Notes under the pieces: model-generated
What the model was told of the DNA's origin: nothing
The model's input: only the letters and a program-made list of their open reading frames with translations
The model's database searches: none
Translations under genes and position numbers: made by a program
DNA from: Mycoplasma ovis str. Michigan
GTDB lineage: Bacteria > Bacillota_I > Bacilli_A > Mycoplasmatales > Mycoplasmoidaceae
Length of the DNA stretch: 64,000 bases
Direction of reading: 5' to 3'
Assembly: GCF_000508245.1 (NCBI RefSeq)
Contig: NC_023062.1
Location: 186,001 to 250,000, forward strand
Shown here: positions 23,001 through 35,432 of the stretch, piece by piece
Numbering within the stretch: position 1 is the stretch's first letter
How the letters are laid out: each line of letters opens with the position of its first letter

Positions 23001-23390
23001 GATTAATTCCCAAGAAAGCTCTTCTATTTCTTTTTTGACTTGCCATTGATGAATGTGATAGTAAAAAAAGAACTTATTAAGTCTTTGAGAAATGGGAAAA
23101 TAAGCTTCTTGATTCTCCCATATCTCAGTAGCTCATTTCATCAATATATGCTTAACAGCATTAACTACAGCTGAATTAGAAAATGTAGTTAAGTTTTCAC
23201 TGAATACCTTTGAAATCTTTTCAAAGGAATTTTTTCCAGAAATATGGTTTAACAATTGATTTCATCTTTTAAGAGTTGAACCTAGCTCTAATGTTTCAGT
23301 TTTTTCCCCCTGTTTCGTATAAGTAACAGTAGGAACAGCTATTCCTGCTCCCAAAACATTAGCTAGTATTAACTTTTTGATTAAAAGCAT
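20014..23390 (-). CDS. giant exported protein interrupted at a G8 tract
   Basis: Not recognised. The start ATG (23390) opens a frame to a TAG at 20934-20936 (about 818 residues). A second frame, open from 21027 down to the TAG at 20014-20016 without a standard start near its beginning, continues the same kind of sequence. The frames meet at a run of eight G on the coding strand (20969-20976). One more G, or a -1 slip, would fuse them into about 1125 residues. The N-terminus LLIKKLILANVLGAGIAV looks like a signal or membrane anchor without a lipobox cysteine. The rest is charged, rich in Ser, Lys and Phe. Variants of a short LDNLFLSES / LDNFYLSDS motif recur. Size and neighbour suggest a surface protein family. 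Whether it is now off, slipped or misread is open. Confidence 0.6.
20969..20976 (-). repeat. G8 tract (coding strand) splitting a reading frame
   Basis: Eight C on the plus strand, so eight G in the gene. The upstream frame continues to a stop at 20934; the downstream frame needs one extra G or two fewer to be joined. Confidence 0.9.
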
Positions 23391-23393
23391 TAA

Positions 23394-26300
23394 CTACTCT
23401 ATATATTTTGAATCTATATGATTTTTGAATTTCATGTCTCTTGGCTTTAACTTACGTATTGCTTCAAAGAAGTCACTTTGAGCTTTTTCTTTATTTAAAG
23501 GTTTATCTGCTTGATCCATTATGAATTCAGACAATAATTCCATTGGAAGTAAATTGAAGAAAGCACAAAGACTTACATCACTTTCAAAGTCTTGGTAAGA
23601 AACTTGAATGAAATAACCCCCTTCAGTTTTTTCCATTCCTCTCTTGAAATGGTCTGCTTTTAAGTGATTTTTAACATTCCCATTAGCTGGAGCGGAAACT
23701 GAAACAACTGTAGGTGTTGTTGTTAATTCACCAACGAATTTTTCAAATGTTTGTTTAAAGATATCGTTTTCTACACTTGTTTCAAAAGTATTAGAACTAT
23801 AAAAATTATTTTTATCAGTATGTAACAACTGATAAATTAATAATTTCTTTTTTTCTTCTAGATATATCTTTTTTTCTTTACTATTTGTGATGTATATCTT
23901 GTCAGATCTGTAAAAATCAACATTTACATTTGTTCCTGATATTTTAGATAGAAGTGAGACAATTTTTTCAAAATCTGAATAATTTGTAGTGTTATTGATT
24001 GCTGTCAATAATCCTCGAAGATCTTTGAAATTAAAAAGATTTTCTTTTTTATTTGGTAATCCGGTTTGTTCAATTAATAATTCTTTAAACATAGCCTCGT
24101 TTTTACCGCCAGGGGCGGATGATTCAGCTCCACTACTACTGGAACCTCCATTCATATTTTTTAATTCCCCCTTAGGCTTTCAGTTTTCTCGGATATATGT
24201 TCTAGCCTTAGAACGATTCTCAAAGGAAATTTTATTATTGTCTTCTTTTTTTCCGTTACTTAAGAAAGGATGAATCCCATCTGTATGACTTTGTTGCTCT
24301 TGTTTCTTTTGTTCTTCATTGCCAGAAACAGATTCAAAGAATAAATAGTGATACTTAGTGTTTGAAGACATGTCTCCCCTCAAAATCTCCTTTAGTTTTT
24401 CAAAGTTCTTCTTAGTAAGGAAATTAAGAGAAATTAAAAAATCTAAAAATTTATCTCTTTCCCTTACATCCGCTAGGTAAGACTGTCTTCATTTTTCAAA
24501 TAAATCATTTACTAAGAAAGAAAATCTTGTAGTTCCCCCACTAACTTGCACTCCATCTTGAGTTGTTTTAGGCTTCCCTTCAGGGTAGTCAGCAAGAAAA
24601 CCAAAATAATTATCTTTAAGACCTCTTAAATAAGTTCTGAAGAAATAACTTTTTAAGAGGGAATTTAGCAAAGATCTAAGATTTTCTTTAATTTTTTCCT
24701 GATCAAACATAACCCCTTTACATTCTCAGGCTGTTGATGTTGTAGCCGGAGGAGCTCCCCCTCCGGCAGTTAATGTAAATCCAGTTTTTAGAATTTCATT
24801 AATCTTGTTCTCATAGTTAATGGGCGCAACTCATGGAAGTTTCTCTTCCGAGGTACCTTTACTTTCTTGCAATAAACCATTACCACTAAATAAACTACCT
24901 TCTAATAATCTTTTTTCTTTGACTCTGTGATTCAATAAACCTTTATTAGCAAATAACTTGTCTAATAAATAGTCAAAAATTGAATCAACAACGAATAATC
25001 TTTGACTATTTTGAAAATCAAAACCATCAGATCTAATCTTTAAGTCAATTTTTTTGTCATCTATTAATGTGTTAACGGACTGAAAATAAGTTGCAAATAT
25101 TTTCGAATATTCAGATTCTTGGTATGTTGGAGGTGAGGGTGGCGCACTTCCTTTAACTGCAACAAGAGAGGCACTACTTGCCTGTTTTAAAAATTCATTA
25201 AATACTTTTTCTTGTTTCGGGAATCTTCCATCTTTTTTGTCATCTAGGTTGATCTCATAGGGAAAAGGAGCGGCCAATCCTTGTTCTTTCGCCACCTTAA
25301 TCTCTTTTGCGCCATTATTGCCACTAGTAGTCCAATCTCTAGAACTATATCTTTCAATAATGTTCTTTCTTAAGTTAAAGAGTTTGGAATTCAATTCATC
25401 GTTACCCCTTAAAGAAAATATTTGACTCAATGAATCTTTGAAATTATCAAAATAACTTTTATTTTTCAACTCATCAAATAAGAGACTTTTGTCTCCTTCT
25501 TTGATGTAGTATTCGGATAATAATCAATCAAAGTTACTAGTTAAATAATTGAAAAATCTAGTAAATCAATCTTCTTTTTCCGTTAAAGAAAGAAACTTTT
25601 TATTAGTAGATCAATTCTTACTTACTCCCTTAGATTGAAGATTTCTGAAATTGAATCAATTGAATAATTTATCTTTTGCATTATTTTCATTACTTGCGGG
25701 TTGTGGTTGACCTTGTTTTAAATACTTATGTCCATCTAAAGCCAAGGCATGCACTCCTTGTTCATCTCTGAAGAATAGTCAATTAGAATTGGTTTCTCTT
25801 GCGTCATATATGTGTTTTTTCTTTTGTGCCTCTGACTCAACTAGAATTTCAGATTCAAAAGAAATTGAATGATTATTGGAGTCTTTTCCCCCTGTGCCAT
25901 TTTCTGAAAGAAATACTTCAGTGGGATCTTTAGGATTCCCATTTCCTTCTTTTTCCTTTTTTAATTCAAGTTTGTTGATTGGAGAATTGCCCCCGACAGC
26001 CCCATTTCCATTAGTTTCAAATATTTTGCTGGTTAGATAGGAAGCGGCTGATGCATATTCTGGAGAGACGTTGCCAAAAGAATTAAGAATATCAAGTAGA
26101 GTGGATGTGGAGGCTTGCTCTCCATTTCAACCTTCAACAAAATATTCTTCTAGCTTTAAATCTTGACCACCACCACCTCCATTAGGTGCTCCATCATTAG
26201 CAATTTTCTTAATAAACTCCTGAAATTTCTTATTTGTCTTTTCAGAAAAAATAGGAAAGAAATAATTAGCTTTGTTAGGGAAATTATTTTTTAATTGGTC

Positions 26301-27116
26301 TTTTTTATATTTCCCTTCTAATTTTTTGGCATTTGATTTTTTGTCATAGAATCAACTAATTTTTCAAAAATATGTAGGAAGATTTGTATCAAATCATTTT
26401 CTGTAACTTCAATTTAGAAATTGATATTTTCCTCAAATAAATTTCTCTCATTTATTGTCCTGCAACTTTAATGCAGATTTAGAGGGAAAGAATCCAATTT
26501 TTTCTCAATCTGTTGTTTTTTTCTCCAGCTCATCAGTGTTCGAAGAATTGTTAGTAAATAAACCAGATAAATTTCCATTTTTATATTCTTGATTTTTTTG
26601 GAAAGAACTATTTAGAGAAAAATCATTTTTGTCCACTTCTGTAAGAAAAGACTTAACTAATTTATGACTATTGTGTCTTAGTCAAAAAGAAAGCATGCTT
26701 TCCCTTGACCCTCAATAGTTATCTCAAAAATCTCTTTGAGGATTTTTGGGTTTTAGATGTTCTCATGCATCTTTAAATTGTTTTTCTTGTAATTTTTTCC
26801 ATTCTTCTCGTTGATGAGAAGTTCAAATTTCGGGCTGAGAGAAATATCATTGTTTTGAAAGTTCTTGAGAGAAAGATTCAACTAAACCTTCTTGTCCTTC
26901 CTTGTACATCAAGACTCTTTTAAAGAAGGAGGGAATGCTCTCCCCTTCATATATATCTACAAGATTTCAGTTAGTAATTCCCTCCTTTAGTGGGGAGATA
27001 TCTGAACTTCAAGCAAATTCTCTAACTATTGGAGAAGTTGCAATAATTGGACCGAGGATTCCACCCCCCAAGGTTCCAAAAAATAAAATCTTTTTGATCG
27101 TGAAAAGAGATAGCAT
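23394..27116 (-). CDS. giant exported protein, unrecognised (1240 aa)
   Basis: A single open frame of about 1240 residues with many in-frame TGA (Trp) codons, for example at 24180, 24489 and 24831. The N-terminus FTIKKILFFGTLGGGILGPI resembles the Gly-rich export signals of other proteins here and has no lipobox cysteine. The body is hydrophilic, Lys/Asn/Ser-rich, with several Gly/Pro/Ala-rich low-complexity linkers (such as GAPNGGGGGQD). No domain was recognised. It lies 3 bases upstream of the next giant gene in the same direction, and the two may be distant paralogs. Likely surface-exposed or secreted; inference from composition and N-terminus only. Confidence 0.75.
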
Positions 27117-27167
27117 TTAATCCCCTCCTAATTAATTGATGAGACGATAAGAAAGATAGTCTAAGAT

Positions 27168-28619
27168 TTGCAAGAAGATCAAAACACTAAAAGAAAGATC
27201 AACGATCAAGAAGAAGTTAGAAGAAAGAAATTAGAGGAACTTAAAGCCATTGGAGAAGATGCTTATTCATCTGAAAATTTAGTTCCTAGTCACTCAATAA
27301 AAGAGGTTACAGATTTATCAGATAAGTATTTAGATCAACAATTATCTTTATGTGGAAGAGTTATTGCCATTAGAGGCCCCTTCTTTGTAATTAAGGAAAA
27401 TAATAGGAAGATACAAATTTATATAAATTTAAAAGAAGAAAATTCTCAAAATATACACAGTTATTTTGAGAAATATATAGATATAGGAGATTATGTATAT
27501 GCATTTGGAACATTATTTGTAACTCACAAGGGAACTCTTTCTCTAAAAGCTCAACAATTAAAAATAATTTCTAAATCATTAAAGCCTTTGCCAGAAAAAT
27601 GATCTGGAATACAAAATCCTGAGTTGGCAATCAGAAACAGAGTAGGTAATTTAATACTTAATGAAGAACTTTTTAATAAGTTGAGCCTAAGAGCTCAAAT
27701 TATTAGTGAACTTAGAAGATATTTAGATCATTTAGGTTACTTAGAATTCGAGACTCCAACTTTACACAAAATCCCCGGAGGAGCCTCTGCAAGACCATTT
27801 AAAACTCACCATAATACTTTAAAAGAAGATCTTTATTTAAGAATTGCTCCTGAACTGTATTTGAAAAAACTAATAATTTCAGGGTGAACACACATTTATG
27901 AAATAGGTAAGTCTTTTAGAAATGAAGGAATAGATAATTTTCATAATCCTGAATTTAGTTCTATAGAAATCTATAGTACTTATTTAGGTCTCGATGAAAC
28001 TATGGATCTCACTGAGAAAATAATTATCAATTTATTTGATAAATTTCTAACTCCAGAAAGAAAACATTTATTTAAAAAGTTTGATCGTAAACCTATGTGA
28101 GAATTGGTTAAGGAAAAAACAGGATTTGATTTTTACAATAATCCTCCAACACTGTTGCAGGCTATACAAAAATCAAATGAACTAGGTATAGAACTAAATG
28201 AAAAAGACAAACAAAGCTTGTCTAGAATATATGAAAAATTTTTTGAGGAACTTGCTTCAGAAGAATTAAAAAACCCTACGTTGGTATATGGATTTAGTTC
28301 TGAATGCTCGCCATTGGCAAAAAAAGACAATTCAAATAATTTTTTTTCCAGAAGATTTGAGTTGTATATTGAAGGAAAAGAAATTGCAAATGGATTTGAA
28401 GAACAAAATGATCCAGCCATACAAGAAGAGCAATTTAAAAAACAAATCAATTCTGAATCAGAATTTGAACTTAAGTTGGACTACGATTACCTTTCAGCCC
28501 TAGAATATGGGTTACCCCCAACTGGAGGAGTGGGAATAGGGCTTGATAGATTGATGATGTTGATCTTGGACAGCAAATCTATTAAAGAAGTAATTTCTTT
28601 TCCATACCTTAAGGGTTAG
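27168..28619 (+). CDS. lysS: lysyl-tRNA synthetase, class II
   Basis: Charges tRNA-Lys; about 483 residues. An N-terminal OB-fold (from [17 protein letters not shown]) is followed by class II motif 1 ([20 protein letters not shown]), motif 2 ([20 protein letters not shown]) and motif 3 ([17 protein letters not shown]). TTG start at 27168. Starts 51 bases after the divergent giant gene. An in-frame TGA inside the motif 2 region encodes the conserved Trp before THIYEIG. Confidence 0.96.
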
Positions 28620-28628
28620 TTTTTAAAA

Positions 28629-31130
28629 ATAAGGGGATTAAAACTTCCCCAACTTTTCGTTAGATCTAGTAATTCTGTTTTCGAGTCAACTATTTCAATA
28701 GATGAAATTGCTGGGTTTAGCTTAACTAATAAACACAAACATTCTGTATTTTCTGAATCACAACATATAAAACACTTCCCTTCTTTTCACTCACTCGCAA
28801 GCAAAAACAATTTAATACCTGTTTTATCCCTCCATTACATCTGAAATAATTCTTCAGAGTGACTTTTAATTCCCAAGAATTTCAAGGGTTATAAATCTTT
28901 AGTTAGTTTCACTCACCAAAGACATATTGAACCATCAGATTGAGAGAATATTGTCAAAATATTTATTTCCGGTCAAACCCAACATTTGCCATGAGGAGAC
29001 CAAGAATATTATTTAGCTAATTCTGATTTGGAAAATGGAATTTATATAAGAGAAAATCTCTTCTTAAATAAATCGGATTATGAATCTTTTGCGCTAGTTA
29101 ATGCAATTAAGAATGAATCTTCTTTTGATCAGGAATTAGAACTTAATTCCTACTTAAGGAATAATTTCTTAATTCAAGAAGATTATTCTCCAAATACTCA
29201 CAGAAATTGAGTTAGAAATCTTCTGAAGATACTTAAAAGTTGTGAGTATTATCCGATAAGTCAAACAAATAATTTAGATTCACAAGAGGATAATAGAGAG
29301 GAAATAATTCATTTTTGTAAGTGTAGATTATCTGAATATCTTAAGAATATTGAGAATCAAACTCAATATCTTAAAAGATTTGAGATAGAAATAGAACTAT
29401 TTGATCTCAAAAAATATTGAAATTATCTATTCATTTTCTTCAAGTTACTTCAATACATCAAAGAAAAAGAAATATTAACTAGTGCAGGAAGGGGTTCAGC
29501 TGCAAGTAGCTTAATTATTTTTTTATTGGGAATTACCCAAGTAGATCCTTTGAAATATGGATTATTGTTGGATAGATTCTTAAATATATCTTCCGAAAGA
29601 GTTCCCGATTTGGACTTAGACATTGAAAGTCTTAGAAAACAGGAATTATTAGATTATTTGGGACAATACTTCGGGAGAGAAAACTTTGTAATCCCTCTAA
29701 TTCAAAAGAAGATAAAAAATATCAACTTAATTAGTCACACTTTATCTAAAGTGATTACTAATTATCAAGATTCTTCTAATAAGAAACTGTTGAACAAATT
29801 AGTTAATTTGCCTTATCTTTATCAACCTCACCCCTCTTCTTTAATTCCCATAAACTCCAATGTTCCCCCTTTATTACATATTTCCGATGAATTTGTACTC
29901 TCCTTTCCAGTCGCCTATCTGGAATACAATTTATCTTCTTACTTTCATCTTCAAAAGTTTGACATTCTTTCTTCCCCCTATTTAGATTTCATTTCTGCAA
30001 TTCTCAAAAAGATACACAAAAATAGGGATATAAAGTTAAAGACTTCTGAAATAAATCTCACTGATTCAAAAACTTATGAGTTGATAGCTTCCGGAGCTAC
30101 TTATTATCTTTTTCACTTAGAAAATGCAATGCTGAAAAGATCTTTGAATCAATTTAAGCCCAAATCAATTTCAGATTTAGCACAATTGATTTCAGTCATA
30201 AGGCCTGGAATTAATAAACATATTGGAAAATTTTTAACTTATAGTCCCAACCAAAAATTATCTTTTGGAGCCAAAGTTAATGAGATTCTCTCTGAAACTA
30301 GGGGAATAATACTTTATCAAGAGCAAATAATGTCCATTATTTCTATTGTTCTAAATATTCCCCTCTATCAAACGGATAAATATAGAGTGGCTTTACAAAA
30401 GAAAGACATATCTAAGCTAGAGATACTTAAGGAAGAATTTTTAAGTCTTATATCTAAAAATTCTTCTTATTCCAAGATAGAACACATTCAAATATGAGAA
30501 TTTATTAAATCTTTTGGGGAGTATAGCTTCAATAAGGCACACGCAATTGGCTATGCACTATCAGCTTATCAGGCGGCATATTTAAAGGCCAATTTCAGTG
30601 AAGAGTTTTTTTTAACTCTTGTAGAAAAGGAGGGAATAACTGATCAATTTCTAAAGGAATTAATTAAAGTAGGATATCAATTGGAGATACCACATTTATC
30701 CACTAAAGTAGAATATTTGGGGAATTTTTACCAAGACCAAAAAATTTTTCAAATAGGATTTAACGTTTTAAAAAACATTAATTCCGAATTTTGTCATAGA
30801 CTTAAAAATTTTTTAACCAAAACTAATCAAGAAATAAAGAGAAAAAATTTAAAAGAAATTATTTTTCTACTTCTGGATGAAGGTTTTTCTCAAAGTGAAA
30901 TTCTGTCCTTAAATTATTTCAATTGATTTAGGAAAATATTTAAGTTAGAAGAGTCGCAACTTTTTCTGCACTATAATTTAGATTCTTTAAAAGATGAGTG
31001 GCTTTTTGGATTTACTCAACAAACAAGTTCCTTAAAAACATCTTTCACTAAAGAGGAAATAGATGAATTTAAAAAACACCAGAATGAAAATTTAAGAATT
31101 GATCTAAGAGTTTTTAATTTGCCAATTTAA
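28629..31130 (+). CDS. dnaE: DNA polymerase III alpha subunit, DnaE type
   Basis: Second replicative-type polymerase next to PolC. About 833 residues, shorter than usual. Catalytic palm motifs are intact: SAGRGSAASSLI, RVPDLDLDI (the two metal-binding Asp) and LQKFDIL (third Asp). The fingers motif FNKAHAIGYALSAYQAAYLK and TYELIASGATYYLFHLE are also clear. The N-terminal PHP domain is degenerate: the HxH and TDH metal motifs are missing (LTNKHKHSVF replaces LTDHGNxFG). The end lacks an obvious OB fold. It follows lysS in the same frame; no ATG, GTG or TTG precedes the conserved part, so ATA at 28629 or TTA at 28638 is the likely start. Confidence 0.92.
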
Positions 31131-31133
31131 ACA

Positions 31134-31967
31134 TTGATTAAGAGAGCCTTAATCATAGATGGAAGTTCTATGATACATCGATGTTTTCACTCTGTGAATA
31201 CTAAAGAAAATAATTTAAGTTCCGAAAAGTTAAGGGAGAATTTTTTTAGCTTATTTTCTTATCAATTGAGAAAGTTAATCAACTTAAACAAATATATTTT
31301 TGGACTGTTAGCCTTTGATATTGATAGAAAAAGTTTTAGAACAGAAATTCTTCCTAGCTATAAAGATCAAAGGCCTCCAATGCCTCAAGAATTGTTAGAT
31401 TGATTTCCTGAAATTCTTGAAAAATCAAAAGCAATAGGCATAAACTATGCCTTCGCCCCCAAGGGATTTGAGGCAGATGATTTAATTGGGACAGTCTCTA
31501 AGCAGTTAGCTAAAGCGGACTACAGAGTGGATATTGTTTCCACCGACAAAGACCTACTTCAATTAGTTGATTATTTAATTTCCATGTTTAGGGTGAAAAG
31601 CTCTTTTCAGCTGGAGGTGAATAATCATATGAATTTTGCAGAACTTAATGAAGGGCTTTTGCCTTTGCAAATACCTTTATTTAAGGCTTTATCTGGAGAT
31701 TCCAGCGATAACTACTCGGGAATACCTGGAATAGGCGAAAAAAATGCAAATAAATTAGTTAAGGAATATCAAACCAAAGAAAGGCTTGTATCCTCATTGA
31801 GTAAATTACCAGAGGGAAAAATTAAAAGATCTTTACAAGAAAATTTAGAAACTTTAGACAAATGCCTAAAGTTATCTACTATTCAGACCGAAATTAAATT
31901 TAAATATAGCTTGTCAGACTTTACTCTTTCAGTTGAAAATAATAGTAGGATTAGGAAATCCAACTAG
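31134..31967 (+). CDS. 5'-3' exonuclease (stand-alone PolA N-terminal domain type)
   Basis: Flap/5' nuclease of the kind that removes RNA primers. About 277 residues without a polymerase domain, as usual in mollicutes. Metal-binding acidic residues are seen in [38 protein letters not shown] and [15 protein letters not shown], the last with the helix-3-turn signature. TTG start 3 bases after the dnaE stop. The end overlaps pth by 35 bases. The dnaE-exonuclease order suggests a replication/repair operon. Confidence 0.92.
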
Positions 31968-32547
31968 AGAATATGAGAATACTAGACATAACGTTGGATT
32001 CCAAGTCTTAGATCAAATACATTCCCAATTGGGGTGTTCCCCATTTGGGTTAGTCGGAGGATCTTTAGTTTCTCAGAATAATTCTTGAAAAGGGAATTCT
32101 TTTATTCTCTGCAAACCTTATGAATATATGAATAGTTCAGGAGAAGCCTTAAAAAAAACATTAAGGTACTTGAAACTTAACTTTGAAAATGTTTTATTGA
32201 TCTATGATGAACTGGATATTGAAATGGGTAAATACAAGTTACTCAAAAGGAAGGAAAACAAAATAAAACATTTGGGAGTTAGAAATGTAGAGTTATCATT
32301 TCCACTTTCAGAATGTCTCAAGTTAAAAGTAGGAATTAGGCCCAAAATCAACAGAAGTTTAGTAATCAGGGATTATGTGATGGGGGAGTTAACTTTCGAA
32401 GAAAAAGAAACTTTGGATCAACTTAATGTTTCGATTATTGAAGTGGTCAAAAGGTTTCTCTCTCTTGGCGAAAAAGAACTAAAAGATCCAATTAATTACC
32501 TCAAAAATAAAACTTTTTATGCTATTTTTGCGAGGAGAAGTAATTAA
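31933..32547 (+). CDS. pth: peptidyl-tRNA hydrolase
   Basis: Releases tRNA from peptidyl-tRNA; about 204 residues. [19 protein letters not shown] carries the catalytic His (His19), and [13 protein letters not shown] matches KPxTYMNxSG. [13 protein letters not shown] carries the Asp that activates the His. The usual GGHNGL motif is altered to KHLGVRN, so one Asn contact may be shifted. TTG at 31933 lies inside the end of the upstream exonuclease gene. Confidence 0.88.
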
Positions 32548-32582
32548 CTTAATGAGGGATCAAAAAAATTATTTCGTAAAAC

Positions 32583-35027
32583 ATGAGTCTAAAAGCTTTA
32601 TATGGACTTCAATCAGTCCTTTTAGCAACAGGCAGACCTACAGGAGATCTTTTATTGGATTACAACAAGATTGTTGCAGAAAACCAAACCAAAAACAAGC
32701 ACTATTCGGGGATATATAAGGACTGAATTGATGCTCCTAAAAAATTAATTTCTCCGACTAAAAACGAATTATTAATTCCTGTCAATTTAATAATTTACGA
32801 CAAGTATTATCACAGAATTTCTGAATGGAAATATCTAGATAAATATCACTATGACAAGACAGTATTAGTCTTTGACAAGAAAAGTTATGATGCCAAAAAA
32901 GTAAATCAAGGAGGGATTTATAAAAAGCACTGATTAAACAACTTAGTCCATTCAAAGAATTATCACTATTTAATGGCCTCAGTTTATAAGTATCCTCAGA
33001 AAAAAGATTCTTTTAATGTGAACTGAATAAGCGGAGGAGCATCTTCTCATAGTTTGAGAAGCATATTGAATTTGAATCTACCTCAAAGTGTTAAGGGCTC
33101 TTTTGAGATGCATAAAAAAATAATTGAATTGGATCAATCATTTTTGATGAGCCCTGTTATTTCACTATTCTCTGGTTATTGAAAGAATGGAGAGTTAGGT
33201 AAATCTAACAATGTTATTCAAAAAGTGGAATATGGAAACCTAAAAGCTAATTCAGTTCAATGAAGTGACTTATATCACTATGACAGAGGGAAAAATAAAA
33301 CTTGCAGTCAACTCGAAGAAAGCGGGGATGATGAATTGAAAGTTTCAAGAAAAAGAATGTCCGAAGGATTTGATTCTCAATGCGGAAAAATCAATTTATT
33401 GGATTTCGGCTCTCTTTTCAAACAACACCAAAATAGAAGAATTTATTCCTCCGGATTTGTTGGCTACAAGTATGATTATCCAGCTTATTGAAATACTCAC
33501 ACTTATTTCTATTCTTTAGGAGATTGAAGTTTAGACAAGCCTTCTAAATATCGAGTAAATAAAGACAATGAAGAAAGAAGCTTGTGATTTGTAGATTATG
33601 ACAATGTATTTGTTCCAGAAATTAAGTTATCTCATGAAGCTTCTAGAACAGCAAGAGCGCCATTAGGTAAGAGAAAGTTTGAACTTTCTTTCTATATAGA
33701 TTACAAAAAAGTCAAGGATGTTAAAAGCTTCCTGAAAATAAGTACACAACTAAGTTTCAAGTTGAAGTTCAAATATAAAGCTAAAGATTATGAACAAAAA
33801 TTCACTATAAAAGATGTTCTTAAGGGGAACAAATTTTCATTTGAAGAAGACACAGTATTGAGAAGAACAAATTTAGGATCTTTTTCTAACTTTGAACTTC
33901 AAGTTTATTCGGAAAACTCAAATATCAAATTAAATTCTCTGGGAAATAAAAAAGAATTCAGTTATAAGGTGAATTTATCTATAGTGGAATCCAGATTTAG
34001 CTTGATTCACGGCTTATTACTAGATCAAGAAGAACTAAAGAGTATGTACTATTCAGAGTTAAGAAAGAAAGAGGATTTGTATAAGTTCTTCTATTTAATA
34101 AGTAGAAATGCAGGAAACCCTAATGTTAAATTAATACATCTTCCAAAAGAATGAGTCAATTTATTGAAAGTTAAGCTTTCAGGAATTGACTATAGCAATT
34201 CTGCAACTCTAGAATATTACGATTTCATAGAGGGGAAAACTAAAAAATTAGAGTTATCAAATCTACTTAAACTTCCAACCTTTGACCAAGAACAGTACAC
34301 TAGAAAGGATAGTGTAACTTCGATTGAAGAAATTGTAAGTCAGCAAAACTCTCACAAGATAGGCAGTTATTTCTGAAACAAAATGAAATTACAACTAAAA
34401 GAAAAGGATTTGTTTAATGGTACAGAAAAGTATGTATTACAACCTAAAAATGCTAGAGATAAGGATATATCTGATTGAATAGATTATTACAGAGGTACTG
34501 AAATATTGGTTCAAGGCGGGTCAAGTGATTATTTAGTTAAGAAAGAAAATGTTGTATTGGATAAGTCAGTACACTATTCAAATTATCAAAAATTGTTCGA
34601 TATTTCAGATAGAGGAAAAAATGAAGTAGGACTGAATCTTTCTGATTTCACCTTCAGAAAAGTTTTTGAAGATAATAATGAACTAGAAATCGAAGCTGAA
34701 TACAATGGACATCAAGGAACAAAAAAAGTACACACAACAGAAAAAGTTTATGAAGGCGTTGTATTTACTGGAAAAGCAAGATTCAAATGAAATAAAAATA
34801 AAACTTTTGATGATTCAGAAGATTTATTGGTAGGAAATAGAAGAACACCTATCAAGTATTACTCTTCTGATTGATCTTCAGCGAGAAGATCATCAAATTT
34901 TGGTAGTGATGAAAATGGTTCCAGTATGGTTCTTCCAATAGCTATTAGCAGTGCTGGAGCCGGCGCAGGAGTAATTGCTGGATTGGGCTCATTAGTTTTC
35001 AAAAAATTTAAAATCGCATTATCGTAG
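32583..35027 (+). CDS. C-terminally anchored surface protein, unrecognised (814 aa)
   Basis: About 814 residues, no family recognised. The N-terminus (LKALYGLQSVLLATG) is weakly hydrophobic. The long middle part is rich in Tyr, Lys, Ser and Asp with repeated short YxY motifs, suggesting beta-rich extracellular structure. The C-terminus has one membrane segment, VLPIAISSAGAGAGVIAGLG, followed by VFKKFKIALS, which fits an anchor with a positive cytoplasmic tail. ATG at 32583; many in-frame TGA. It sits between pth and rpmF, so it may be expressed with housekeeping genes. Surface role is inference. Confidence 0.75.
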
Positions 35028-35030
35028 AGT

Positions 35031-35198
35031 ATGGCAGTTTCTCCTAGGAGAGTTTCTAAATCTAGAAAGGGAATGAGAAACTCTCATCTCGGCATCCATT
35101 CCTTAGCTCCACTCTCTAAGTGCTCAAAATGTGCAGAACACGTTAGATTACATAGAGTATGTAAGTGCGGACATTACAGAAACAAAAAGATGTTTTAA
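35031..35198 (+). CDS. rpmF: 50S ribosomal protein L32
   Basis: About 55 residues. The start MAVSPRRVSKSRKGMRNSH matches the L32 N-terminus MAVPKRRxSKSRxxxRRSH. The zinc-ribbon cysteines are in LSKCSKCAEH and RVCKCGHY. ATG follows the preceding stop by 3 bases. Confidence 0.95.
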   Translation: MAVSPRRVSKSRKGMRNSHLGIHSLAPLSKCSKCAEHVRLHRVCKCGHYRNKKMF

Positions 35199-35380
35199 TT
35201 CTTTATATAGAGGACAAGTTAAAAAAGTTTTTTCCTTTATTCAAAAAATATAGAGTCGATTCATATTTATATCGAAAAGTAACAGATAAAAAAGGAGCGA
35301 GAGCTCTATACAAAATTTGACTTACAGCTTTAATATCAATTGGAATAGCAATATTCATAATTTTTGCTATTTTTCGATAA
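35198..35380 (+). CDS. small single-span membrane protein
   Basis: An open frame of about 60 residues after rpmF: a basic N-terminal half (KKFFPLFKKYRVDSY, KVTDKKGARALYK) and one C-terminal membrane helix (LTALISIGIAIFIIFAIF). Only ATT (35198, overlapping the rpmF stop by one base), ATA (35207) or TTA (35219) starts are available. AGAGGA at 35209-35214 could serve as a Shine-Dalgarno for the last. Topology resembles a minimal SecE, but no SecE motif is convincing. Moderate confidence that it is translated. Confidence 0.45.
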
Positions 35381-35432
35381 GTTAATATTTTTCAGAAAGT
35401 TTTTATTCAATCGTTAAGTAATTAATTTTTGG

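Noticed and set aside
28133-28450. Minus-strand open frame inside lysS
   Set aside because: Antisense of the class II synthetase core; no start signal or family match.
35198-35380. SecE identity for the small membrane protein after rpmF
   Set aside because: Size and single helix would fit, but the conserved SecE region before the helix is not recognisable, so no symbol is given.
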